A DNA stretch of 64,000 nucleotides from Desulfobacteraceae bacterium. Its GTDB lineage: Bacteria; Desulfobacterota; DSM-4660; Desulfatiglandales; Desulfatiglandaceae. Position 1 is the stretch's first letter. Each line of letters starts with the position of its first letter. Under the pieces are notes generated by a model, which ran no database searches, was not told the DNA's origin, and saw only the letters and a list, made by a program, of their open reading frames with translations. Where the stretch lies: assembly GCA_030613055.1 (NCBI GenBank), contig JAUWMR010000020.1, forward strand, positions 1 to 64,000. Reading direction: 5' to 3'. Shown piece by piece: positions 1 to 9,028 of the stretch. The position numbers were made by a program, and so were the translations under genes.

Positions 1-191
1 TGATTTACTAGATTTCACTTGCGGTGACCTCCTGGATTGGGTTAATTTTGTTTGTCAAACTCAATTATAACCTTTATCCATAGGGTCCCGCAAGCCCTTT
101 ACTTCGTAAAATACCGATTTTTTATGCAACTACAGGGTTAACACAGGACGCAGGAGAATATTTAGACTTTTTCCGAGGTTATCAAATTTGG

Positions 192-528
192 GTGATTAAA
201 TTGAAAGAAATTTTTGAGAAAATCTGGGCGTTGGCGAGACCATACCTCAACACTCGAAGAAATGACATTCATACTGAGATGTCTACAGAGCTTGCATATA
301 TGTTATTAGAAAAGATAGGCGGAGATGAAGATATAGTGATTCCGGCGATTATATTACACGATGTTGGATGGAAAAAAGTTCCGGAGAATCTTCAACTTAG
401 GGCATTCGGCCCCAAATCCACATCTCGAGAATTCAACCGTATGCATGAAGTGGAGTGAGTGAAAATAGCATATTGATCATGTGCCGAAATATTAGGAAAT
501 ATATTGTAAGAAAAGTTTGGGCGAAGAG
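192..528 (+). pseudogene. decayed HD-domain phosphohydrolase
   Basis: The open part encodes 88 residues with an HD-domain start: a helical N-terminus, the phrase DEDIVIPAIILHDVGW (metal-binding His-Asp) and a trailing HEVE. The frame is then cut by TGA at 456-458. Reading through it gives VKIA, a second stop, and EILGNIL before TAA near 528, which resembles the next helix of the same fold. The N-terminal half resembles the intact HD protein at 14240-14842 (DEEIVIPTLYLHDIGW), so this looks like a degraded paralog. Family assignment is good; that it is non-functional is inferred from the two stops and the missing C-terminal half. Confidence 0.7.
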
Positions 529-618
529 CCGGGAAAATTACGAGAACTGTAAAGGCAATATTTGACCCAGTTTTGCATTTTGACTTGACCCGTTCTCTCT
601 TCTGTTATTCTCTATGGT

Positions 619-2061
619 ATGGCTGAATTTACAGAATCCATGAAACACGCCTCCGCAAGTGACCTCGCGACCAGACGGGCCGCATTAGTCGTTGCTACGT
701 TGACCTCTTTCATGACCCCCTTTATGGGCTCTTCCATAAATATAGCTCTTCCAGCCATTGGAGAAAGTTTTCGAATAAATGCCGTCGTTTTGAGCTGGGT
801 AGCAACTTCATACATCCTGGCAGCGGCCGTGTTTTTGGTGCCCTTCGGAAGACTGGCGGACATCTGCGGGAGAAAGAAAATATTTGCTTACGGTGTCGTG
901 ACCTTAACCGTTTCGTCCTTTCTTTCAGGGATTTCCGTCTCTGTTTTCATGCTCATCGTGTTCAGGGTCCTCCAGGGAATGGGAAGCGCCATGATCTTTG
1001 CCACCGGCATTGCCATACTGGCTTCCGTATTTCCTGCTGAAGAAAGGGGCAGGGCTTTGGGGATCAACGTGGCCGCGGTCTATATAGGTTTGTCTCTCGG
1101 GCCGTTTTTGGGTGGGCTTTTGACACAGCATCTGACATGGAGAAGCGTTTTTCTCATCAATGTTCCTTTCGGCGTGATCATCATTTTAATCGTCCTCTGG
1201 AAACTGAAGGCGGAGTGGGCTGAGTCAAAAGGAGAGGTTTTTGATATTTTGGGCGCGCTTATTTACGGAATGGCCCTTGTCGCCATCATGTACGGCGTCT
1301 CCCTTTTGCCTTCCGGTAGAAGCCCCTGGATCATTTTTTTTGGCTTTTTGGGGATTGCAGCCTTTGTTATATGGGAGAAGAGAGTAAAATATCCCGTTTT
1401 TAATATGACGCTTTTCACCAGCAACAGGGTATTTGCCTTTTCATGTCTGGCCGCGCTTATCCACTATAGTGCTACATTCGCGGTGACATTTCTATTGAGC
1501 CTGTATTTGCAGTATGTCAAGGGTGTCAGCCCCCAGTGGGCCGGATTGATGTTGATCGCTCAGCCCGCCGTGATGGCGATATTTTCGCCTTTTGCCGGAA
1601 GGCTTTCAGACAGGATTGAACCGCGAATCGTTGCCTCATTAGGCATGACCCTCACAACTCTGGCGCTGGTTCCTTTTATTTTTCTGACAAAGGATTCAAC
1701 GGCTGGATTTATTATAGCCAATTTGCTGGTGCTGGGCTTTGGCTTTGCGCTGTTTTCGTCTCCCAATACAAATGCCATCATGGGCTCTGTTGATAAGAGG
1801 TTTTACGGCCTGGCATCAGGATCAGTGGGGACCATGCGCCTGTTAGGCATGATGATCAGCATGGGAATTGTCACCGTTATATTTACGCTGTTTATTGGTA
1901 GGGTTCAGGTCATCCCCGAATACTATCCGGCTTTTATCAAGAGTGTCCGGGTTGCTTTCGTGATCTTTTCGGTCCTTTGCTTTTTTGGTATATTTTCATC
2001 GATGGCAAGGGGCCGGTTACGGGAAAGCTCCAGGAAGAATGTAGAGGGTGAATCTTTATAA
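619..2061 (+). CDS. MFS drug/solute exporter, DHA2 (EmrB/QacA) type
   Basis: A 480-residue protein made almost entirely of hydrophobic segments, about 13-14 by eye. That fits the 14-TM drug:H+ antiporter-2 branch of the major facilitator superfamily. Between TM2 and TM3 it has the MFS motif A-like GRLADICGRKK (about residues 75-85), and after TM4 a GRALGIN loop and the LGPFLGGLL segment typical of antiporter motif C. It would sit in the inner membrane and export a hydrophobic compound by proton exchange; the substrate cannot be read from sequence. No clear ribosome binding site precedes the ATG; an ATG seven codons in is an alternative. It stands alone and converges with the sensor kinase gene. 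Confidence 0.85.
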   Translation: MAEFTESMKHASASDLATRRAALVVATLTSFMTPFMGSSINIALPAIGESFRINAVVLSWVATSYILAAAVFLVPFGRLADICGRKKIFAYGVVTLTVSSFLSGISVSVFMLIVFRVLQGMGSAMIFATGIAILASVFPAEERGRALGINVAAVYIGLSLGPFLGGLLTQHLTWRSVFLINVPFGVIIILIVLWKLKAEWAESKGEVFDILGALIYGMALVAIMYGVSLLPSGRSPWIIFFGFLGIAAFVIWEKRVKYPVFNMTLFTSNRVFAFSCLAALIHYSATFAVTFLLSLYLQYVKGVSPQWAGLMLIAQPAVMAIFSPFAGRLSDRIEPRIVASLGMTLTTLALVPFIFLTKDSTAGFIIANLLVLGFGFALFSSPNTNAIMGSVDKRFYGLASGSVGTMRLLGMMISMGIVTVIFTLFIGRVQVIPEYYPAFIKSVRVAFVIFSVLCFFGIFSSMARGRLRESSRKNVEGESL

Positions 2062-2089
2062 ATCAATTGTTTGCCTGGAAGATGTTGTT

Positions 2090-3766
2090 TTAAGGGAATT
2101 GATTCGGTATATGCACGTTCACCTTACCAACGTGAACAGGGTCAGGGTTTATGGCCTCGAAAATAACTCTGTCCAGTTCACCCATTCTATATGGCTTGGC
2201 AATGGCGCCGCTGAATCCGAATTTTCTAAAATCAGTAATTGTGGGGTCATCAGAATAGCCGCTTGAGATAACGGCTTTGACTTCGGAATCTATTTCAAGA
2301 AGTTTCTGAATGGCTCTCTTGCCTCCCATGCCGCCTTTTACTGTCAAATCCAGGATAACCGCGTCAAAGGGCTTTCCTGCATTCATTGCTTTTTCATATG
2401 CCTCTATTGCCTCATCGCCATCTCTGGCAGATGATACATTATAGCCTAAGCGATTAAGCATCTGGCCCGCAACGTCCCTGATCATTTCTTCGTCATCCAT
2501 CACAAGAATCCACCCTTTGTTAGCCACGGGCTTTTCCGTTACAGGGGACTCCTCAATTACATCTTTTTCTGAGGCAGGCAGGTATATATGGAAGGTTGTT
2601 CCGGCCCCTGAAGCAGATTCTGCAGAGATATGCCCACCGTGCTTGTTGATTATAGAATGGCAGATAGAAAGCCCAAGGCCCATTCCTTTCTGTGTGCTTC
2701 TCTGTTTTGTGGAAAAATATGGGTCGAATATTTTTTCCAGATATTCATCAGGTATGCCGCTGCCCTGATCCTTAATGGAAATTTTTACATACCTGCCTTT
2801 TTTCAGCAGAAGTCCGCTTTTTTCATCCAGGCTAAGGTTCTCAGCATTAATCTCGATTGTCCCTCCTTCAGGCATTGCATCCTTAGCGTTGACAACAAGG
2901 TTGTTAATTGCCTGGCCGATCTGGGCCTCATCAATTTCAACCGGCCAGAGGTCATCAACAATAGAACACTCACACTTAATATTAGAGCCACTCAAGGCGA
3001 ACTCGGTTGCACTCTTCAGTAGTGGGGAAATGGGAGCGGTTTTTTTAACAGGCGCTCCGCCTTTGGAGAAGGTGATCAATTTTTGGGTCAAATCTTTTGC
3101 CCCCATTGAAGCCTTTTGTGCCTCACTCAACAGCTTATAAGCTTCATCCTCAGGATTCATATGTAACTGTGCAAGAGACATATTACCTATAATTGATGTC
3201 AGGAGATTATTGTAATCATGGGCAATACCACCGGCGAGAACACCTATGGATTCAAGCTTTTTTGATTTTAGGAGTTCCTCCTCCATTTTCTTTCGCTCAG
3301 TAATGTCCCTTCCAGTCAGGAGAACACCGGATGGGTTGCCGTCCTTAATAATCAGCGACGAACTCACTTCAACCGGGATCAGTTTGCCGGATTTGTTGAT
3401 AAATGCCGACTCGTAAAGGAAATGTTCCCTGTCGCCGGCGGAACGTCTTGTTAGGCGTTCCTTCAATTCCGGGAGTTGATCCGGGGGAAGTACGTCTGAG
3501 AGAACTCCTCCTATCACTTCCTCTTTGCTGAAACCGCTGATTTCCAATGCTGCCCTGTTTGCGTAAGTAATTCTTCCGTTAAAATCAAAAGCTATTATTA
3601 TGTCCCTTGCGGTCTCGGCAAGCAGCCTGTATTTCTCTTCACTTTCCTTAAGCGCATCCTCTGTCTGTTTTCCGCCGGTTTCTAATGCCTCCAGTTCAGC
3701 ACCATGCCGGCGCATATCCTCCAGTTCGTTTATGAGTTGCTTTTTGGTCTTGTTTCCATCCTTCAT
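2090..3766 (-). CDS. PAS hybrid sensor histidine kinase with C-terminal receiver
   Basis: The start is placed at 3766 because a strong GGGAGGT lies a few bases upstream; a longer reading frame to 3874 lacks one. The 558-residue product has an N-terminal coiled stretch (MKDGNKTKKQLINELEDMRR), a PAS domain (roughly 45-165, with ITERKKMEEELL leaving it), a HisKA helix with the phospho-acceptor His in GGIAHDYNNLLTS, and a HATPase domain with N box (NLVVNAKDAMPEGG), G1 (DQGSGIPD) and G2 (GMGLGLS). A C-terminal receiver follows (MDDEE, acceptor Asp in VILDLT, Lys in IAKPYR). There are no membrane segments, so it is a soluble sensor. No dedicated response regulator adjoins it. Confidence 0.9.
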   Translation of the reverse strand: MKDGNKTKKQLINELEDMRRHGAELEALETGGKQTEDALKESEEKYRLLAETARDIIIAFDFNGRITYANRAALEISGFSKEEVIGGVLSDVLPPDQLPELKERLTRRSAGDREHFLYESAFINKSGKLIPVEVSSSLIIKDGNPSGVLLTGRDITERKKMEEELLKSKKLESIGVLAGGIAHDYNNLLTSIIGNMSLAQLHMNPEDEAYKLLSEAQKASMGAKDLTQKLITFSKGGAPVKKTAPISPLLKSATEFALSGSNIKCECSIVDDLWPVEIDEAQIGQAINNLVVNAKDAMPEGGTIEINAENLSLDEKSGLLLKKGRYVKISIKDQGSGIPDEYLEKIFDPYFSTKQRSTQKGMGLGLSICHSIINKHGGHISAESASGAGTTFHIYLPASEKDVIEESPVTEKPVANKGWILVMDDEEMIRDVAGQMLNRLGYNVSSARDGDEAIEAYEKAMNAGKPFDAVILDLTVKGGMGGKRAIQKLLEIDSEVKAVISSGYSDDPTITDFRKFGFSGAIAKPYRMGELDRVIFEAINPDPVHVGKVNVHIPNQFP

Positions 3767-3989
3767 ATTCAGGACCTCCCATGATGAGGATATGACACTT
3801 TTGTGTGTGGGTGTTTCATAAATGCGAAGATCAACGCGATTTGGAAGGATCAATTTCAGGACTAAAAAAAACAACAGGAATGCAGGAAGGATATGAGCTT
3901 CACAAGAATGAAATATTAATTCAAAATATTTAATTTTGCCAGAAATTTTAATAAATAAATTGCGCCAGCCGGGTATTCAAAACTTTAAA

Positions 3990-4949
3990 TCAGTTTTCGT
4001 TTGTTTGCTTGCGCTTTGCCTGCATCTTTGCCATAAGCCAACCGATGCCTTGAGGGGTCATGTCCGGGGAGCGCAGCTTTTTAAGGGTATCCAGAAAGGC
4101 CCTGGCTGAAGGCGAAAGATGCTGGTTTTTCAGGTATGCGATACTGACATCTAAGAAGATATCCTTTTTCATGGGAACGGTAGCCAGTTTTTTTTCCCTG
4201 AGCTCACTCGCAACCGCCTCTCTTACCAGGAAGGAGATGCCGTCACCGCGTTGCACTAATTGCTTGATGAATTCTGCATTGCTTGTCTCCATCAGGACAT
4301 TTGGCGTGCAGTTATTTTGGGCAAATAATTCGTTTATGAGCTTCCGTGTTCCCGAACCTGTCTCCTTCATAATGATTGGCTCTTCAGCTAATTCCTTGAA
4401 AAAAACGGCCTTTTTTCGAGCCAGATGGTGATCCGGGGCCACTATGAGCACCATTTCTTCCTGGCTGAAGGGAGTAAAATAGACATCAGGGTGATCTTCT
4501 GCCACGGCGATAATCGCCACCTCTATCTTTAAGTCAAGCAGGCTGTGGATCATGTCTAAGGAACTTCCTTCACTTAAGTGTATTTTGATCTGGGGATATG
4601 CCTCACGGAAGCCTGTGATCAGGAAGGGCATAAAGTAACGGGCATACGCCTTTGTGGTTCCCAGGCGGAGGACGCCACGTTTTAGTTCTCTCATGTCCTC
4701 GATTAAATCTTCTATCTCTTTTTCATATTTAAAGATCTTGTGCGCGTAGTCATAAAGGGCCTTTCCTTCATCTGTCAGATAAATTGTGCGCCCTCTTTTT
4801 TTGAAAAATTTCAGGTTGCAATTATCTTCAAGGGATTTAACCTGGGCTGTCACGGCGGGCTGGGTGATGAAGAGATCCCTTGCAGCCATGGTGAAGCTCA
4901 GGTTTTTTGCGGTATGATAAAAGTTTCGGAGTTGATTAAAATTTATCAT
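3990..4949 (-). CDS. LysR-family transcriptional regulator
   Basis: A 319-residue LysR protein. The N-terminal winged helix-turn-helix (about residues 1-60) contains NFYHTAKNLSFTMAARDLF and TQPAVTAQVKSLED. The effector-binding domain follows from about residue 90 (GVLRLGTTKAYARYFMP). The fold resembles the CysB/CbbR branch, but the co-inducer is unknown. It is divergent from the aromatic carboxylation genes that begin at 5621, as is common for LysR genes and their targets. The 670-bp gap filled with palindromic repeats makes a direct link only plausible. Start at 4949 fits the family's usual MxxxQLRxF beginning. Confidence 0.88.
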   Translation of the reverse strand: MINFNQLRNFYHTAKNLSFTMAARDLFITQPAVTAQVKSLEDNCNLKFFKKRGRTIYLTDEGKALYDYAHKIFKYEKEIEDLIEDMRELKRGVLRLGTTKAYARYFMPFLITGFREAYPQIKIHLSEGSSLDMIHSLLDLKIEVAIIAVAEDHPDVYFTPFSQEEMVLIVAPDHHLARKKAVFFKELAEEPIIMKETGSGTRKLINELFAQNNCTPNVLMETSNAEFIKQLVQRGDGISFLVREAVASELREKKLATVPMKKDIFLDVSIAYLKNQHLSPSARAFLDTLKKLRSPDMTPQGIGWLMAKMQAKRKQTNEN

Positions 4950-4973
4950 CTTCTATAGGCCCCCACTCGTAAC

Positions 4974-5350
4974 ATCTCAATAAATCATGGTAACGATTCC
5001 TGGATTCCCGCCGCAGTTTATCCCGCACTTGATGTGGGGCGGGAATGACGAATTAACGTAAGCGCCTGTCATTCCCGCGAAGGCGGGAATCCATAAAACT
5101 TGTCCCCGAGAAGGCGTGAAGTGGCTTTGCAAGGTGATTATTATTACCGGTTAAGGAATTTTTATAGATAATTATTACTTATAAGATAATTTTATAGATA
5201 GCATAAAAAAAATGAAATTGACAGATTTATATTAATAGGTAAATGTCTTGTTTTATTAACCTGGCAATTTAATATACGAAAACCGTCATACCGGACTTGA
5301 TCCGGCATCCAGTGCAATTCTGGATTCCCGCCTTCGCGGGAATGACGTTC
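4974..5350. repeat. cluster of palindromic GGGAAT..ATTCCC repeats in the 4950-5620 gap
   Basis: The gap between the LysR gene and the Pps-like operon has no gene. It starts with CTCAATAAAT, the terminal motif of the mobile-element-like repeats at 14971 and 23712. It contains at least three hairpin-forming units with the core ATTCCCGC..GCGGGAAT (near 5002-5047, 5069-5093 and 5320-5345) and a weaker GTCATACCGGACTTGATCCG unit at 5285. The rest, 5110-5280 and 5350-5600, is AT-rich sequence where the operon promoter must lie, but no convincing -35/-10 pair was picked. Confidence 0.75.
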
Positions 5351-5620
5351 TTTAGTGTATTTAGTTGCCGGAGTAATATATTTACATATCCGTCCTGAAT
5401 TACAGATCATATTCGTGTATTTGATTATAGATATCGTGCTGTCCTTTATAGCGATTTTTAATTCAGTTCTTTTTATTTAAACCGTTCATTTTCATCTTTT
5501 CACCGTGTTACCCGAAGCAATTAAAATCGTTTAATGATTTTATATACTTTTTTGTGATTTTTTTAGGCCGGTTCAATTATTTTCCATTTAACCTGTAACA
5601 TTTAAAGGGAGGGTAAAAAA

Positions 5621-7477
5621 ATGGCTGACGAAAAGGCAGGAAGATTTCCGGATCCGCACGAGTATCAGGTTCCCCCGGAACTTGAAGGCTGGGAGGAGAT
5701 GTACCCATCACATTATCTGTTTTCCAAAGAGAGGGGGGAATGGGAAAAGAACCAGTTCTGGTATCTGGACAAGATTCATGCACCAGAACCCATGCCGCCA
5801 TTAGACCTGCTCTTCCAGGAGGCATGGCAGATTTCCCTTTCCCAATACACAACGAGGGTATTTTGCATACCACCTGCCCAGGGGATAGCCCAGAGGATGG
5901 TCGGGCCATACATGTACATCTGCGCTATTGCGCCCCCGCCGGATGAGGTAATAGGCGAAAAGGCCCAGCTATTTGAGAAGCGGGTCTTTTATGTGTTTGA
6001 GCATTACAATGAGTTGTGGGACAAGTGGCTGGTTAAATTCAAGGCCCTTGGCAAAGAAATGGAAGCGGTTGAGGTCCCAAAAGAACTACCGAAATTTGTG
6101 CCCGAAGACCAGGTCCTGCCCGCACCCACAGGCTGCTATGTATCATATGACCTTATTGAGGCATTTGGTAAACTTGTCAATCAAATGTTTAAGGGATGGC
6201 AATACCACTTTGAGATGCTGAACCTGACCTACCTTGCCTACCTTATGTTTGGTGACGTTTGCAGGAAGCTCTTTCCAGGGATTAGCGAGAGCGCAATCGG
6301 CAAGATGGTGGCCGGTGCCTATGTGTCCATGTTCCGTCCTGAAGAGGAACTCTGCCAGTTGTCCAGATTAGCCACCTCTTTAAGTGGTGTGGCTGATATT
6401 CTTAAGAACGAGACGACGGCGGATCAGAAGATAGCAGAGCTCGGAAAGTCAGAGGATGGGAAGAAGTGGCTTGAGGCATTTGATAAGGCCAAAGACCCGT
6501 GGTTCTATGTATCATGCGGCAGCGGCTGGTTCCATTATGAAGGGAGCTGGATCAACAACTTAGACATTCCTTACAGCTATATCAAGAGCTATGTGGAACG
6601 GCTGGAAAAGGGCGAGACCATCGAGCGGTCTCTGGATAAGGTGGACAAAGAGAGAGAAGAGACCGTTGCCAAATACCGTGAATTGATGCAGACCGACGAA
6701 GACAGGGAATCCTTTGATGGCGCCTACAAAACCGTCAGGACTATTTACAAGTATGCCGAGGACCATCTCTTCTGGGTGGAGCACTGGTTCCATACCATAT
6801 GGTTTTCCAAGATAAGGGAGTTCGGCAGTCTCCTGGTAGATAACGGCATGATAAATGAAGTGGATGATATATATATGTTCAACCGCTACGAGATACCCGA
6901 GCTTCTCACCGAGGTGGCTACCGGTTGGGCCTTGGGGGTGGATATACCCGTAAGGGGCGACTATTACAAGGCCAAGGTTGACAAGCGAAGGAAGATCCTG
7001 AAGGCGGCAATTGAATGGAACCCGACCCCCGCCCTTGGCATTCCCCCAGAAGAGGTGGCAGAGCCTTTCACCATCATGTTATGGGGCGTTACCACCGATA
7101 GAGTCAAGGAATGGCTCGAAAGCATGGGGGAGGTTAGTGCTGAGGATGTGTCTGAGCTCAAGGGTTTTGCTTCTTCGGCAGGTGTTGTTGAAGGCCCGGC
7201 CCGGGTTCTCAAGCGCCTCAAGGAGATTGTGGACCTAAAAGAAGGAGAAATCATGGTTTGTCCCACCACTAACCCCTCCTGGGCGCCCGTATTTACCAAG
7301 ATCAAGGCGGCGGTCACTGACATCGGCGGGCTCACCAGTCATGCGGCGATTGTGTGCAGGGAATATGGTGTCCCCTCCGTTACCGGGACAGGGGTGGCCA
7401 CAACTGTCATTAAAACCGGAGATATTATCAAGGTTGACGGCGAAACGGGTGTGGTTACCATCGTAAAAAGAGCTTAA
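5621..7477 (+). CDS. PEP-utilising phosphotransferase, phenylphosphate synthase subunit A-like
   Basis: A 618-residue protein whose last ~95 residues form the PEP-utilising 'mobile' swivel domain: CPTTNPSWAPVFTKIKA, then GGLTSHAAIVCREYG with the phospho-carrier His at 574. The long N-terminal part (1-500) lacks an ATP-grasp domain; that domain lies in the next gene. The same split, a ~70-kDa His-bearing subunit followed by a ~40-kDa ATP-binding subunit, is known for phenylphosphate synthase of Thauera (PpsA/PpsB), which phosphorylates phenol with one phosphate of ATP. The size and His position match that arrangement. GGGAGGG sits just upstream of the ATG. The phenolic substrate is inferred from the UbiD, ligase and UbiX genes downstream; another aryl or enol acceptor is possible. 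Confidence 0.75.
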   Translation: MADEKAGRFPDPHEYQVPPELEGWEEMYPSHYLFSKERGEWEKNQFWYLDKIHAPEPMPPLDLLFQEAWQISLSQYTTRVFCIPPAQGIAQRMVGPYMYICAIAPPPDEVIGEKAQLFEKRVFYVFEHYNELWDKWLVKFKALGKEMEAVEVPKELPKFVPEDQVLPAPTGCYVSYDLIEAFGKLVNQMFKGWQYHFEMLNLTYLAYLMFGDVCRKLFPGISESAIGKMVAGAYVSMFRPEEELCQLSRLATSLSGVADILKNETTADQKIAELGKSEDGKKWLEAFDKAKDPWFYVSCGSGWFHYEGSWINNLDIPYSYIKSYVERLEKGETIERSLDKVDKEREETVAKYRELMQTDEDRESFDGAYKTVRTIYKYAEDHLFWVEHWFHTIWFSKIREFGSLLVDNGMINEVDDIYMFNRYEIPELLTEVATGWALGVDIPVRGDYYKAKVDKRRKILKAAIEWNPTPALGIPPEEVAEPFTIMLWGVTTDRVKEWLESMGEVSAEDVSELKGFASSAGVVEGPARVLKRLKEIVDLKEGEIMVCPTTNPSWAPVFTKIKAAVTDIGGLTSHAAIVCREYGVPSVTGTGVATTVIKTGDIIKVDGETGVVTIVKRA

Positions 7478-7642
7478 TAAACAGGGAACGGAGTTTGGGG
7501 GTAACGGAGTATTGATGGATTTGTAAAAATTCCCCCCTGATGTCCTTGCGTATCCGGCACTCAGATGCCATATCTGGTAAGACAGTACTATAATTATTAT
7601 GCTGAGTGCCGGACGAAGCTCCGTGGTTAGTTGGAGGAATGG

Positions 7643-8713
7643 ATGGACTACATCCTGAATTTTGAACTCCTGGACAAGGGTTCACTCCAGATGGTTGGGG
7701 GAAAAAATGCCAGCCTTGGAGAAATGATCAAGGCCGGCATCCGCGTCCCACCTGGATTTGCCGTGACTACTGACAGCTACTTAGGCTTCATAACCGGGAC
7801 GGGAATAAAGGATGCTATTTTTAAAATCCTTTCGAATCTGGCCCCGGATGATGTGGAAGACTTAAATAAGACCAGCGCTGAGATCCAGGAGTTAATCAAC
7901 AATGCCTCAATGCCAGTTAAAGTTCAGAAGGCGATAGGGGAGGGGTATTCCTTGCTTTGCGAGAAATGCTCAGTTGAAAATGTGCCCGCTGCGGTCCGGT
8001 CGAGCGCAACGGCCGAGGACCTGCCAACGGCAAGCTTCGCAGGGCAGCAGGACACATACCTTTGGGTTAAGGGAGAAGAGAAGATCATTAATGGTGTCCA
8101 GAAGTGTTGGGCCAGCCTGTTCACGCCGCGCGCCATAGATTACAGAAACAAGAAAGATTTCCCCCACGAAAAGGTACTGATAAGCGTTGGCGTGCAGAAA
8201 ATGGTCAATTCAAGGACGGCGGGTGTTTTGTTTACCATTAACCCGACCGATGGGGACCCGTCCAAGGTGGTCATTGAAGGGAACTGGGGGTTGGGGGAGA
8301 CGGTGGTGTCCGGTTCTGTAAATCCCGATAAATTTGTCGTGGATAAGGTGGTTATGGAGACCAGTGAAAAGACCATATCTGCCAAGCACATTGAATGCAT
8401 ATTCGACCCTGATAAGGGTGAAGTAATTGATGCGGAGATAGAAACTGACAGGCAAAAACAGTGCTGTTTGGAGGACCAGGAGATAAAAGAGCTGGTGAAA
8501 ATAGCCAAGGAGATCGAAAAACACTATGGCCGTGCCATGGACATAGAGTGGGCCATTGATAAGGACTTTTCTTTTCCGGAAAGTGTATTCATTGTGCAGG
8601 CCCGCCCGGAGACCGTCTGGAGCCAGCGCAAGAAGGAGTCTGTTATTGGGAAGAAGAGCGGTTACCAGTTGTTGATGGAACAGGCCATGAAACGAATAAA
8701 GATCCCCGGATAA
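7643..8713 (+). CDS. PEP synthase/PPDK ATP-grasp domain protein, phenylphosphate synthase subunit B-like
   Basis: The ATG at 7643 is chosen over an upstream TTG (7631) because GGAGGA at 7633-7638 is correctly spaced for it. The 356-residue product is the N-terminal ATP-binding half of a PEP synthase: VGGKNASLGEM near the start, AVRSSATAEDLPTASFAGQQ in the middle, and DIEWAIDK..VFIVQARPETVW at the end. It lacks the His swivel domain, which the preceding gene supplies. Together they would move a phosphate from ATP through His onto an acceptor. A third CBS-domain stimulatory subunit (PpsC) of the Thauera enzyme has no counterpart here. Gap to the upstream gene is 165 bp. Confidence 0.8.
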   Translation: MDYILNFELLDKGSLQMVGGKNASLGEMIKAGIRVPPGFAVTTDSYLGFITGTGIKDAIFKILSNLAPDDVEDLNKTSAEIQELINNASMPVKVQKAIGEGYSLLCEKCSVENVPAAVRSSATAEDLPTASFAGQQDTYLWVKGEEKIINGVQKCWASLFTPRAIDYRNKKDFPHEKVLISVGVQKMVNSRTAGVLFTINPTDGDPSKVVIEGNWGLGETVVSGSVNPDKFVVDKVVMETSEKTISAKHIECIFDPDKGEVIDAEIETDRQKQCCLEDQEIKELVKIAKEIEKHYGRAMDIEWAIDKDFSFPESVFIVQARPETVWSQRKKESVIGKKSGYQLLMEQAMKRIKIPG

Positions 8714-8832
8714 AATCGCTTCACGATTTTATGAAATGCGGCTTCGCCGCTCTGAAAAAGGTAGGGTTGTGTTCCTCTGTTAAATCAGCTGGTTATTCTG
8801 GCCTAATTATTTAAGACGCTAATAGTGACAAG

Positions 8833-8984
8833 CTCGAAAAAAGTCAGAAAGGCCCCGTTTTCGTCATTCCCGCGAAGGCGGGAATCTAGGAAAAGCAATC
8901 CCGCCGCGGCGGGAGACTCCCGCTGTAGTTTATCCCGCACTTGATGCGGGGCGGGAGTGACGGCTTTGGAAACTTTTTTACGAG
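8833..8984. mobile_element. MITE-like element, TIR CTCGTAAAAAGTC family, copy 1
   Basis: This 152-bp unit fills the gap before the UbiD gene. The left end is CTCGAAAAAAGTC and the right end ACTTTTTTACGAG, near-perfect inverted repeats. Between them are two GGGAAT-type palindromes and a GCACTTGATGCGGGGC unit. It has the same ends and layout as 62253-62401. Both copies are followed by ACCATAAA. No coding capacity. Confidence 0.75.
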
Positions 8985-9028
8985 ACCATAAATAGTAAAA
9001 TTTAAACATAGGGAGGTAATACATTAAG

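Noticed and set aside
2048-2266. 72-residue + strand frame after the MFS gene
   Set aside because: It overlaps the 3' end of the sensor kinase gene on the other strand and has no family-like features.
5192-5410. 72-residue - strand frame
   Set aside because: It runs through the GGGAAT palindromic repeats (HSREGGNPE type peptide), a well-known artefact of this repeat.
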